Positions 1 to 7,127 of a stretch of DNA of 41,791 nucleotides are shown piece after piece. Every line of letters begins with the position of its first letter. Position 1 is the first letter of the stretch. The stretch spans positions 1 to 41,791 of the forward strand of contig JAUMWN010000012.1 of the NCBI GenBank assembly GCA_030529625.1. Reading direction: 5' to 3'. The position numbers were made by a program, and so were the translations under genes. The DNA comes from Coriobacteriales bacterium. Lineage in GTDB: Bacteria; Actinomycetota; Coriobacteriia; Coriobacteriales; Atopobiaceae. The notes under the pieces were generated by a model. That model was given only the letters and a program-made list of their open reading frames with translations, was not told where the DNA came from and did not search any database.

Positions 1-140
1 TGGGCTGGTACCCCGAGACCCCCTACGAGGAGGGCATCGTAAAGACCATCCGCTGGTACCTTGACAACCCCGAGTGGGTGGAGCACGTGACCTCGGGCGC
101 CTACCAGGACTACTACGAGCGCATGTACGCGGGGCGGTAA
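1..140 (+). CDS. rmlB: dTDP-glucose 4,6-dehydratase, C-terminal end (partial)
   Basis: Only the last 45 residues are present; the gene begins upstream of the window. The frame opens at base 3 and ends at a TAA at 138-140. The tail reads WYPETPYEEGIVKTIRWYL and then DNPEWVEHVTSGAYQ, the usual end of RmlB: the ETP(F/Y)EEG turn followed by a helix and the (D/E)W-containing terminus. RmlB is a cytoplasmic NAD-dependent extended SDR enzyme that converts dTDP-glucose to dTDP-4-keto-6-deoxyglucose, the second step towards dTDP-L-rhamnose. The glycosyltransferase at 145 starts 4 bases after the stop, so the two are probably co-transcribed. rmlC lies at 10638; rmlA and rmlD are not in the window. The assignment is from a short tail, so a related sugar-nucleotide dehydratase cannot be excluded. 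Confidence 0.8.
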   Translation, partial: GWYPETPYEEGIVKTIRWYLDNPEWVEHVTSGAYQDYYERMYAGR

Positions 141-144
141 CGCC

Positions 145-1101
145 ATGACCAACGCAACGTTGGAGCCCGTCTCCATCGTCCTCACCACCTACAACGGGTC
201 GCGCTACATAGAGGAGCTCTTTGCCAGCCTCATCGCGCAAACCTACAAGAACATTGACGTGTGGATTCGCGACGACGGCTCGACTGACGACACGGTGGAT
301 ATCGTGCGGCGCTACTGCGCTCAGGAGTACGACGGCATCGCGTTCCACCTTATGGAGGACGACCGGGGAAACCTCGGCTCGGGACACTCGTTTAGGCAGA
401 TCCTGTTTACCATGCCCGCGGCGAGCTACTACGCGTTCTGCGACCAGGACGACGTGTGGGAGCCAGGCAAGGTCGAGCGTGCGGTTGCGGCCATCAGCGA
501 GTTTGGCCACGACGAGATGGCGCTGTATGCGGCCAACTACGCCGTGTGCGACGCCGAGCTCAACCGCATTGGCCGCGGGCGCACCTGCGTGCCCATCGAG
601 CAGATGAACGTGGGTCGATGCTTCTTCAACTACGGCGCAGGCCTAGGGCAGGGCTTCACGCTCATGTTTAACCATGCCCTCAAGGAGGTCGCATTCCCGC
701 CAGGGTATGGCGAGCGTGGTCCCGACACGTGGCTGTGGGCCGTCGTGTGCGGCCTGGGCGCTCACTACGTGTTCGACGACTACGAGTCAGCCCTGTATCG
801 CCGTCACGACGCGACCGTAACTGCCACAGGCAAGGGCAGGCTCGTGCTGTGGAAGACGCGGCTCAAGCAGTTCCGCGAGGGCACGTTCTTCGTGCGTACC
901 GCCAAGGCGGCCGACTTCTACCGACAGCTCTACTACGACCAGATGACCAAGCCCGAGGACCGGCTGTTCCTGGACGTGTTTGGCCATTACATGGAGTTTG
1001 GCAAGCGCCGCCTGCGCAAGGCGCGCTATCCCTATCGACTCAAGCTCACCGTTGCGGAGGAAATCGCCACGCGCGTCGCCTTCCTCTGCGGCAAGTACTA
1101 G
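145..1101 (+). CDS. family 2 glycosyltransferase (rhamnosyltransferase-like)
   Basis: A 318-residue cytoplasmic GT-A enzyme. It opens with the GT2 nucleotide-binding strand VSIVLTTYNGSRYIEE (residues 9-24). DDGSTDDT follows near residue 43, and the metal-binding DQDDVW motif is near residue 99. A DTWLW segment near residue 197 lies where the acceptor-side motif of polysaccharide rhamnosyltransferases usually sits. The length matches single-domain GT2 enzymes. ATG 145 is chosen because it sits 4 bases after the rmlB stop and directly precedes the conserved core. The link to rmlB suggests that dTDP-rhamnose may be the donor, but donor and acceptor cannot be read from the sequence. It is the last gene of the rightward rml operon; a long palindromic element follows it. 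Confidence 0.85.
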   Translation: MTNATLEPVSIVLTTYNGSRYIEELFASLIAQTYKNIDVWIRDDGSTDDTVDIVRRYCAQEYDGIAFHLMEDDRGNLGSGHSFRQILFTMPAASYYAFCDQDDVWEPGKVERAVAAISEFGHDEMALYAANYAVCDAELNRIGRGRTCVPIEQMNVGRCFFNYGAGLGQGFTLMFNHALKEVAFPPGYGERGPDTWLWAVVCGLGAHYVFDDYESALYRRHDATVTATGKGRLVLWKTRLKQFREGTFFVRTAKAADFYRQLYYDQMTKPEDRLFLDVFGHYMEFGKRRLRKARYPYRLKLTVAEEIATRVAFLCGKY

Positions 1102-1151
1102 ATGCGTGCACGTGACCGGCGACCAGAGAAGGCTCTCTGGTCACCGATTAG

Positions 1152-1322
1152 CCAAAAAAGTGTACACACAACTATTCAGTAAACACAAAACCCCAGATAA
1201 ATCCCCGCCAAGATGAATCGCATGTACACTCCATAGAATAGGAAGCGTACATGCGATTCATCTGGCAGATGTACCAACTGGTGTTTTTATATACCTTAAT
1301 AATCCCGTGTACACTTTTTTGG
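1152..1322. repeat. nested palindromic element with GTGTACAC ends
   Basis: Two nested perfect inverted repeats fill the gap between convergent genes. The outer arms (CCAAAAAAGTGTACAC, 1152-1167, and its reverse complement at 1307-1322) are 16 bases. The inner arms (AGATGAATCGCATGTAC, 1211-1227, and its reverse complement at 1247-1263) are 17 bases with a 19-base loop. The stretches between outer and inner arms also match in part (AAAACCCCAG near 1184 against AAAACACCAG on the other strand). The whole 171 bases is therefore one imperfect palindrome. It could be a MITE-like element or a bidirectional terminator, since the outer arms end in A/T runs. The region is visibly more AT-rich than the flanking genes. 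Confidence 0.75.
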
Positions 1323-1344
1323 GAAGGGTCGTGACGCGGAGCGG

Positions 1345-2781
1345 CTATGCCTTGTGAGTCCGCATGAACTTGAGGGCGGCGACGGCGGCTGCAGCAGCGA
1401 ACGCCGCGATGAGTACCCAGCGCAGCACGTTGGGAAGCGCGTAGACGCTCATCCCCAGTACGAGGAACCCACATAGAACGCCACATGCTGCCATCGCCAC
1501 GAGCACGTGGCGGGTGAGCTCGGGCGCGACCCGTCGCACCACGGGCAGGTGCAGGCACACGGCAATGAAGTAGGAGATCATGGTGGTGTACGAGACGGCC
1601 ATGTAACCGCCCACCTGAATGGCTGCGTAGTTGAGTCCCACGTTGACTACGGCAACGACGATGCTGATTACGCCCACGGCGCTGCTTCGATCGTAGAACT
1701 TCTCGATGTCGGCGAGCTTGAGCATGAGGAACTGGAAGAGCACGCCGCCCAGCATGGGGCCAAGCAGCCATATGGCCTCCAGGTACTTGAATCCGCCCAG
1801 CACTAGGATTATCTCCCTGCCGGCAAGTAGCACAGGCACGAAGATGGCGGCAAAGCCCACCATAACCAGCACGATGGCCTTGCCCGCCGTGGCAAAGTCG
1901 CGCTTGTCCAGGCGTGCGTAGAACCAGGGAATCCACGCCGATTCAAAGCCGCGGTGCAGGATCTCCACGATGTAGATGACCGTGGTGGCCACCGAAAAGA
2001 TTGCGGCCGCCGACGAGCTCACAAAGGACTTCACCATGATGCGATCGGATTGGGTGAGAATCTGCAGCGAGATCTGGTACATGATAAGAGGAGCCGACTG
2101 CTGTACGGCATAGCGCCAATAGCCGGTGTTGGGGCGCACCTTGCCACGCATGACCACCAGCGAAAACACCACGATGCCAATGCATAGTATGGGTGCGTAG
2201 AAGCTGATCACGCGCACGTCAAGCAAGTCGTGTCCACTTACGCCCCGCGATGTGGCCGCAAGGCAGGCCGCGACCGCGATGAGGAGCGCGGGAACCGACG
2301 CGAGCATGGAGAGCAGAGTGACCCGCTTGTAGGCCAGGCGGATGCGGTGGTAGCGCATGCGCACCAGTATGCAGCTATAGAAGGCGCTGTAGAGCACCAC
2401 GATGGCCAGCATCGCCCCCGTGTAGTCGAGCAGTCGGCACAGCTGCTCCCTAAACAGGAAGGCCAGAGAGCCAAACGCTGCGCCCAACAGCACGATGAGC
2501 AGCATGACCGAACCGGTGTACTCTTCGAACTGGTCCTTGTAGCGGTACTGGGCCACTTCGATGTTGGTAAACAGTCCCAGTGAGAGCAGCGGCGCCCAAA
2601 TGTTGAGCCACGACTCAAATGTGCGCACGTCTCCGTACACGTCCTGGGGAAGGATGCGCGTAAAGATGGGGGTTGCCAAAAAGGCCACGGCTCGCACGAG
2701 AATCTCGGCGCCGATGGCCCACACGCCCGCCTTGAGGTAGGTCGAGTTCTTGGCCTTTTGTATGTAGGTGGCAAGTGTCAT
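1345..2781 (-). CDS. polysaccharide flippase, Wzx/MATE-like membrane protein
   Basis: A 478-residue, strongly hydrophobic protein with about 12-14 predicted membrane segments. The N-terminus is typical of the polysaccharide transporter (PST/Wzx) family: a short amphipathic stretch, then GVWAIGAEILVRAVAFLATP and FTRILPQDVYGDV. Such proteins flip undecaprenyl-diphosphate-linked oligosaccharides across the cytoplasmic membrane. The length fits the family. ATG 2781 is preceded by a weak GAGG. The gene starts 8 bases after the stop of a second flippase (2790-4250) on the same strand, so the two form an operon. It ends next to the palindromic element at 1152-1322. The substrate is presumably a glycan made by the surrounding transferases; that is inference from position. 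Confidence 0.85.
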   Translation of the reverse strand: MTLATYIQKAKNSTYLKAGVWAIGAEILVRAVAFLATPIFTRILPQDVYGDVRTFESWLNIWAPLLSLGLFTNIEVAQYRYKDQFEEYTGSVMLLIVLLGAAFGSLAFLFREQLCRLLDYTGAMLAIVVLYSAFYSCILVRMRYHRIRLAYKRVTLLSMLASVPALLIAVAACLAATSRGVSGHDLLDVRVISFYAPILCIGIVVFSLVVMRGKVRPNTGYWRYAVQQSAPLIMYQISLQILTQSDRIMVKSFVSSSAAAIFSVATTVIYIVEILHRGFESAWIPWFYARLDKRDFATAGKAIVLVMVGFAAIFVPVLLAGREIILVLGGFKYLEAIWLLGPMLGGVLFQFLMLKLADIEKFYDRSSAVGVISIVVAVVNVGLNYAAIQVGGYMAVSYTTMISYFIAVCLHLPVVRRVAPELTRHVLVAMAACGVLCGFLVLGMSVYALPNVLRWVLIAAFAAAAAVAALKFMRTHKA

Positions 2782-2789
2782 GGGAACCT

Positions 2790-4250
2790 CTAGCTATGGT
2801 TGGGTGTGGCGTGCTTGAGGCGAGCGAGAAGCCGTTGCGCAAAGGTATCCTTGCGCAGCGCGAGCACGAACGCATAGACCAGGATGCAGGCAAAGCCACT
2901 CGCTAGGAAGGTTATCAGCGAGGTGCCAAGCCAATACGTAATCGCAAAGTGCGTTGCCGCTATGGCAACGAGGCCCAGCGCAACGTTCAAGCATGCGGAG
3001 AGCTGTCCTTTGAGCAAGGCCCTATAGCTGCAGAATCGTCTGCCAAGCCAGGTTCCGGTGGTCACGACCAGGACCTCCGCGATGGCGGTCGTGCAGGCCG
3101 CTCCGGCCGCGCCAAACCAGGGAATAGCCACAAGATTGAGCACGAGATTGGAGACGGCTCCTACCGCCGTGGAAACCAGGATCAGGCGCTCCGCTCGGTT
3201 GGGCAGCAGCACGCAGTTAACGATAAACGCGGCAAACACCGCTGGGGCAAGCGCAAAGCACAGGATGCGCAGCGGTTCGGCCGATGCGGCAAAGGCCTCG
3301 CCTCCCACAATGAGTACCACGTAATCTGAGAGCAGGAACAACAGCAGGATGGCCGGCAACACCGTAACGAGTAGCGCGTGCAGAATGGACCCTAGCAGCT
3401 CTTGGTAGCGCTCTTGTCTCCGCTCGCCCAAATAGAGTGACAGACGGGGAACGGACACCATAACGATGGCGTAGAGCAGCTGCTTTACCAGCGTGTAGAT
3501 TTTCACGGACACGCCATACAGTCCCACCTCGTAGTCACCGCGTATAACTCCCAGCAGCGTGACGTCTATGTTTATGTACACCGAGGTTGCGAGCACGTTG
3601 CTAAACAAGATGAGCATGGGAACAAGGTGCCGCCTCACGTCGAACCCCCACACCAGGCGGATGGTCGCGTACCTACGAGAGCGCACAAAGTTAAAAACGT
3701 TTGCTCCCACCGCCGAGAAGACCATGATGGCCGCATACAGCATGTAGTCCGAAGGCTGCTTTACCAACGTAAAGAGCAGCACGGCAGACACGGCCTGCAC
3801 CACAAGCGTCCGTGCGGTAATGTAACCAAAGTCCTCGCTCAGCGTGTAGAGCCATTCCACGCCAATGGTGGTGCCAATAATGGTTGCGGACTCTATGGCA
3901 ACAAGCTGGCCATATCCCTGCAGGTGAGGCCACGAGACGAACAGGACGGCGAGCAGTGCGTAAGACAAGAGCGTCGAGCCCATGTTTATGGTAAACACCT
4001 CGGACGAGAACTGATCGAGTTTGGAACGGTCGTTTCTTACCCGTGCTCCCTCCCGTGTGGCGTAATTAGTAATGCCAAGCTGGGCGATAAGAGTGAAGTA
4101 CGACATAATGGAGACAAGAAAGTCAACCTTGCCAAGGTTGTCCGCCAAAAGTACCCTTGTCACGTACGGATAGGTAACAAGGGGAAACAGCATGGTGCCC
4201 ACGGTGCGAATTCCGCTGTAGAGCGCGTTTTTTGCTACTGACTTAGCCAT
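2790..4250 (-). CDS. second polysaccharide flippase, Wzx-like membrane protein
   Basis: A 486-residue multi-pass membrane protein of the polysaccharide biosynthesis (MVF/Wzx) superfamily. It starts MAKSVAKNALYSGIRTVGTM, followed by FPLVTYPYVTRVL. The TYPYxxRVL element with a nearby LG(K/R)VDF is characteristic of O-antigen or teichoic acid flippases. The open frame continues far upstream, but the family start is clearly ATG 4250; the extension is antisense to the genes at 4335 and 5427. No Shine-Dalgarno lies before this ATG. A CATAAT hexamer ends 6 bases upstream instead, so the message may be leaderless. It is transcribed divergently from the epimerase gene at 4335 and sits 8 bases before the other flippase. 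Two different flippases in tandem suggest two lipid-linked substrates, or one flippase duplicated and diverged. Confidence 0.87.
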   Translation of the reverse strand: MAKSVAKNALYSGIRTVGTMLFPLVTYPYVTRVLLADNLGKVDFLVSIMSYFTLIAQLGITNYATREGARVRNDRSKLDQFSSEVFTINMGSTLLSYALLAVLFVSWPHLQGYGQLVAIESATIIGTTIGVEWLYTLSEDFGYITARTLVVQAVSAVLLFTLVKQPSDYMLYAAIMVFSAVGANVFNFVRSRRYATIRLVWGFDVRRHLVPMLILFSNVLATSVYINIDVTLLGVIRGDYEVGLYGVSVKIYTLVKQLLYAIVMVSVPRLSLYLGERRQERYQELLGSILHALLVTVLPAILLLFLLSDYVVLIVGGEAFAASAEPLRILCFALAPAVFAAFIVNCVLLPNRAERLILVSTAVGAVSNLVLNLVAIPWFGAAGAACTTAIAEVLVVTTGTWLGRRFCSYRALLKGQLSACLNVALGLVAIAATHFAITYWLGTSLITFLASGFACILVYAFVLALRKDTFAQRLLARLKHATPNHS

Positions 4251-4256
4251 GGGGAC

Positions 4257-4262
4257 ATTATG
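4257..4262 (-). promoter_or_regulatory. probable extended -10 box for the flippase operon
   Basis: On the minus strand the bases read TGGCATAAT, an extended -10 of the TGn type. It ends 6 bases before the ATG at 4250. At that distance transcription would start at or within a base or two of the ATG. No ribosome binding site is seen in between, which points to leaderless translation. A TTGTGG lies 19 bases upstream as a weak -35. Confidence 0.45.
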
Positions 4263-4334
4263 CCACAGGCAGAGGGGATGTCCACAAGGTGCCGCTGTTC
4301 TATGGACTCTGTGAGGCGGGTTAGGAGAGGCACG

Positions 4335-5381
4335 ATGGGAGTGCGTTACAACGAGGACGTGGAGCGACTTGCGGCCGATGAGCGCATTGCGTGGGGTATG
4401 CTCGACGGCTCGCGGGTGGTGATTACGGGTGCCACGGGGCTTATTGGCGGCCTGCTGGCGCGCGTTCTGATGCGGCGTAACCAACGCTGCGACACCCAGA
4501 CCAGTGTGGTGCTCCCGGTTCGCAACGTGCCCAAGGCCAGGGCGGCCTTTGGCGCGGACAGCAACGTGCACATAGTGTCCTGGGATGCTTCGCTTGGGGA
4601 GGTGCCGGCTCTTCAAGGGTGCGACTATGTGGTGCACTGCGCGAGCAACACCGACAGCAGGCTCATGGTGGAGCGGCCTGTGGATACCATCACCACCACC
4701 GTTGCGGGCACGCAGGCCATGCTGGAGCTCGCACGGGCACACGGCGCTCGGATGTGCTTCGTCTCGTCCATGGAGGTGTATGGCAGCGGTGACGCGGGCA
4801 AGTTGGACGAGAGCCGAGGTGGCGAGCTCGACGCCATGAGCGTGCGCAGCTCGTATCCGCAGGCCAAGCAGCTGGCCGAGACGCTGTGCGCTGCCTACGC
4901 GAGCCAGTATGGCGTGGATGTGTGCGTGGCGCGTCTGGCCCAGTCGTTCGGGCCGGGAATTGCAAGCACCGACCGTCGCGTGTTTGCCGAGTTCGCGCGC
5001 TGCTGCCTTGAGGGCCGCGACATCGCGCTTCTTACCGACGGCTCCAAGCAGAACATGTACGTGTACACGGCCGATGCGGTGCGGGCCCTGCTCATGCTGG
5101 CGATGCGCGGCGAGCGGGGGCTTGCCTACAACGTGGCCAATGAGGACACCTACTGCTCCATCTATCACATGGCGCAGATGGTGGCGCAGACCTTTGGAAC
5201 CACCACGCAGGTAACGCGCGTGGTGGACGAGGACGCGGCTCGGCGCTATGCCGTGAGCGGCAGCATTCGCATGGACGTCTCGCGCATGCGCGCCCTGGGC
5301 TGGGAGCCCGACTTTTCCCTTACGGAGCTGTATGGCCGCATGATCGAGGACTGGGACGTCACGACCGCTCCCGCTTCGTAA
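4335..5381 (+). CDS. NAD-dependent epimerase/dehydratase (extended SDR)
   Basis: A 348-residue cytoplasmic Rossmann enzyme. The NAD-binding motif VVITGATGLIGG lies near residue 28. SSMEVYG and the catalytic YPQAK (YxxxK) follow, with the upstream Ser in FVSSMEVYG completing the triad. The C-terminal half (NVANEDTYCSIYHMAQMV, then LGWEP) is the sugar-nucleotide binding part of the epimerase family. ATG 4335 is chosen over an in-frame ATG at 4260 because AGGAGAGG sits 5 bases before it. Such enzymes epimerise, dehydrate or reduce nucleotide sugars. Its neighbours, a cytidylyltransferase 45 bases downstream and then a LicD protein, suggest that it makes or modifies the group that becomes CDP-linked. 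The exact reaction is not readable, and it is not a TarJ-type (MDR) reductase. Confidence 0.85.
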   Translation: MGVRYNEDVERLAADERIAWGMLDGSRVVITGATGLIGGLLARVLMRRNQRCDTQTSVVLPVRNVPKARAAFGADSNVHIVSWDASLGEVPALQGCDYVVHCASNTDSRLMVERPVDTITTTVAGTQAMLELARAHGARMCFVSSMEVYGSGDAGKLDESRGGELDAMSVRSSYPQAKQLAETLCAAYASQYGVDVCVARLAQSFGPGIASTDRRVFAEFARCCLEGRDIALLTDGSKQNMYVYTADAVRALLMLAMRGERGLAYNVANEDTYCSIYHMAQMVAQTFGTTTQVTRVVDEDAARRYAVSGSIRMDVSRMRALGWEPDFSLTELYGRMIEDWDVTTAPAS

Positions 5382-5388
5382 CCTGTGC

Positions 5389-5394
5389 CATAAT
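5389..5394 (+). promoter_or_regulatory. possible extended -10 upstream of the cytidylyltransferase
   Basis: TGCCATAAT (TGn plus CATAAT) lies in the 45-base gap between the epimerase stop and the cytidylyltransferase ATG at 5427. It has the same form as the box before the flippase at 4250. It could give a second, internal start for the distal two genes. No good -35 is visible, which is usual for extended -10 promoters. Confidence 0.35.
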
Positions 5395-5426
5395 ATGGCG
5401 AGCAACCAACGCGGAGGGATACGAAC

Positions 5427-6158
5427 ATGCGAGTTGAGGCGGTGATCTTTGCCGGCGGCGTGGGACGTCGCATGGGGGGCAGCAAGAGGCCCAAGCAGTT
5501 CTTGGAGCTGGGTGGGCGCCCCATAATCGACTACACCATCGAGCACTTTGCGACGCATCCGCTGGTAACGGGCGTCGTGGTCGTGTGTTTGGAGAGCTGG
5601 ATCGACTACCTGCGCCGCGTGCTGGACAGGCGGCACTACGACGTGCCCATTCGCGTGGTCGCGGGCGGCTCGACTGGCCAGGAGTCCATCTGCAACGGCG
5701 TCACGGCCCTGCACGACGCCCATCCCGGCGACCAAGACGCCATCGTGCTCGTGCACGACGGTGTGCGTCCGCTCATCAACGAGCAAACCATCACCGACTG
5801 CGTGCGCTCGGTGCGGGAGCGTGGGTGCACGGCAACGGTAGCCCCGGCTATCGAGACTATCGTACTCACCAGCGAAGACGGTGCTGTGAGCCAGGTTATA
5901 CCGCGTGCTGAGGTGGGTCTTGCGCGTGCCCCGCAGGCGTTTTTGCTCGAGCAACTCTACGAGGCGCACCTGCGCTCGCAGAAGGATGGTTTGGATGAGT
6001 TCATAGACTCGGTTAGTCTCATGAGCCACTATGGTCACACGATTTACACGGTGCAGGGACCGGCCGAGAACATAAAGGTAACCACCCCCATGGATTACTA
6101 TGCGTTTAAGGGGTATATGGAGGCGCGTGACCAGCGCATGCTGTGGTCAAGCGAGTAG
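5427..6158 (+). CDS. IspD/TarI-family cytidylyltransferase
   Basis: A 243-residue cytoplasmic nucleotidyltransferase that joins CMP from CTP to a sugar or polyol phosphate and releases pyrophosphate. The N-terminal signature is complete: VIFAGGVGRRMGGSKRPKQF (residues 6-25) carries the CTP-binding AGGxGxRM and the catalytic Arg and Lys. Near residue 108 VHDGVRP is the conserved HDxxRP motif. The tail PAENIKVTTPMDYY is the usual (E/S)NxKxTTxxD end. The family includes IspD (methylerythritol phosphate), TarI (ribitol 5-phosphate) and animal ISPD/CRPPA. The company of a LicD gene and an SDR gene argues for a CDP-polyol or CDP-sugar donor for glycan decoration over the isoprenoid step. The start is ATG 5427, with GGAGGG 9 bases upstream. 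Confidence 0.88.
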   Translation: MRVEAVIFAGGVGRRMGGSKRPKQFLELGGRPIIDYTIEHFATHPLVTGVVVVCLESWIDYLRRVLDRRHYDVPIRVVAGGSTGQESICNGVTALHDAHPGDQDAIVLVHDGVRPLINEQTITDCVRSVRERGCTATVAPAIETIVLTSEDGAVSQVIPRAEVGLARAPQAFLLEQLYEAHLRSQKDGLDEFIDSVSLMSHYGHTIYTVQGPAENIKVTTPMDYYAFKGYMEARDQRMLWSSE

Positions 6159-6167
6159 GTGATGGCG

Positions 6168-6192
6168 GGGGACCACCCGCACGGCGGTCCCC
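6168..6192 (+). other. hairpin between cytidylyltransferase and licD genes
   Basis: GGGGACC (6168-6174) and GGTCCCC (6186-6192) form a 7-base stem with an 11-base loop in the 57-base gap. No T-run follows, so it is not a standard terminator. It may act on message stability or attenuate the licD gene. Its presence favours the licD start at 6216 over one at 6162. Confidence 0.5.
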
Positions 6193-6215
6193 TTACAGGG
6201 TATGGAGACGTTGTT

Positions 6216-7067
6216 ATGGCAAGGTATCCAGAGGGAACGCTTGAGCGTGTTCAACAAATCGAGATGGACATGCTCGCCCAGATTGATCGCATGTGCAGGG
6301 AGCATGGGCTTATCTACTGGATTGACGGCGGCACCTGTCTGGGGGCCGTGCGGCACAAGGGCTTTATCCCCTGGGACGACGACATCGACGTGGGCATGCC
6401 CATTGACGACTTCAGGCGCTTTGAGGAGCTGTGCGAGAGCGAGCTGCCCGACGACATGACCCTGCACGTTATGGCCAAGGACCCGTCGCAGTACGTCCTG
6501 TGGGGCAAGCTGTATGCCAAGAACACCACCTTTATTGAGAGCGACGCCCAGCAGGCGGGCTGTGACGAGTGCGTGTTCGTGGACGTGTTCCCCTACATCA
6601 GGTTGGATGAGAAGCGCGATGACCACGGAGTGGGCCACTTGCGTCGCACGCAGCTGTGGACCAAGCTCATCTACATCTACCGCATAAAGGATCCCAACGT
6701 GCTCAAGTCGCTGTCGTGGCGCAAGGTGGCGCTGGTCGGGTGGCGCACCATTCGTGGGGTGCTACGACTCGTGACCAACCAGGACAGGCTCCGGCATCGC
6801 TTTGAGCGGGCGTGCGTGGCCAAGCATCCGGGAACGTGGTGGGGCAACCCCTCGGCGGCACGGCCGTATCCGTTCCATGAGACCACCCTCATGCCTCCGG
6901 TGGAGCTGCCGTTTGGCGATCTTACCGTATATGCTCCACACGACTGGGATCGATTCTGCTCAGACCTGTATGGCGATTACATGCAGCTTCCTCCCGAAGA
7001 CCAGCGCAAGACGCACGCGCCGCTCGTCCTGGACGTGGGTGACGGTAAGCGCTACGAATCGAAGTAG
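6216..7067 (+). CDS. LicD/fukutin-family phosphotransferase
   Basis: A 283-residue protein with the diagnostic LicD signature: DGGTCLGAVRHKGFIPWDDD (residues 37-56) followed by ID and VGMP. This is a nucleotidyltransferase-fold active site with paired acidic residues. LicD enzymes move phosphocholine, ribitol phosphate or similar groups from a CDP donor onto glycans; animal fukutin and FKRP share the fold. ATG 6216 is chosen because GGAG lies 8 bases before it and the core begins soon after; an in-frame ATG at 6162 would put the hairpin inside the coding region. The cytidylyltransferase just upstream is the natural source of the donor. The transferred group and acceptor are unknown. No membrane segment is evident, so it probably acts on lipid-linked glycans at the cytoplasmic face. 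Confidence 0.88.
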   Translation: MARYPEGTLERVQQIEMDMLAQIDRMCREHGLIYWIDGGTCLGAVRHKGFIPWDDDIDVGMPIDDFRRFEELCESELPDDMTLHVMAKDPSQYVLWGKLYAKNTTFIESDAQQAGCDECVFVDVFPYIRLDEKRDDHGVGHLRRTQLWTKLIYIYRIKDPNVLKSLSWRKVALVGWRTIRGVLRLVTNQDRLRHRFERACVAKHPGTWWGNPSAARPYPFHETTLMPPVELPFGDLTVYAPHDWDRFCSDLYGDYMQLPPEDQRKTHAPLVLDVGDGKRYESK

Positions 7068-7127
7068 CCGCATCGTTTAGGGTCGGCCTCATCACGCCCT
7101 GTAAGGCGGTCGTACTCTAGCCTGGCG

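Noticed and set aside
4251..6038. Long minus-strand open frame extending the flippase at 2790-4250 to over 1000 residues
   Set aside because: The extension is antisense to the epimerase and cytidylyltransferase genes, has no membrane-protein character and is low in family-like motifs. It is a side effect of high GC content.
5427..6158. Assignment of the cytidylyltransferase as ispD of the isoprenoid pathway
   Set aside because: The family motif alone does not separate IspD from TarI, and the neighbouring LicD and SDR genes favour a glycan role; the gene symbol was left empty.
7068..7127. Terminator between licD and the convergent glycosyltransferase
   Set aside because: Only a 4-5 base stem (CGCC/GGCG) is visible, with no T-run.
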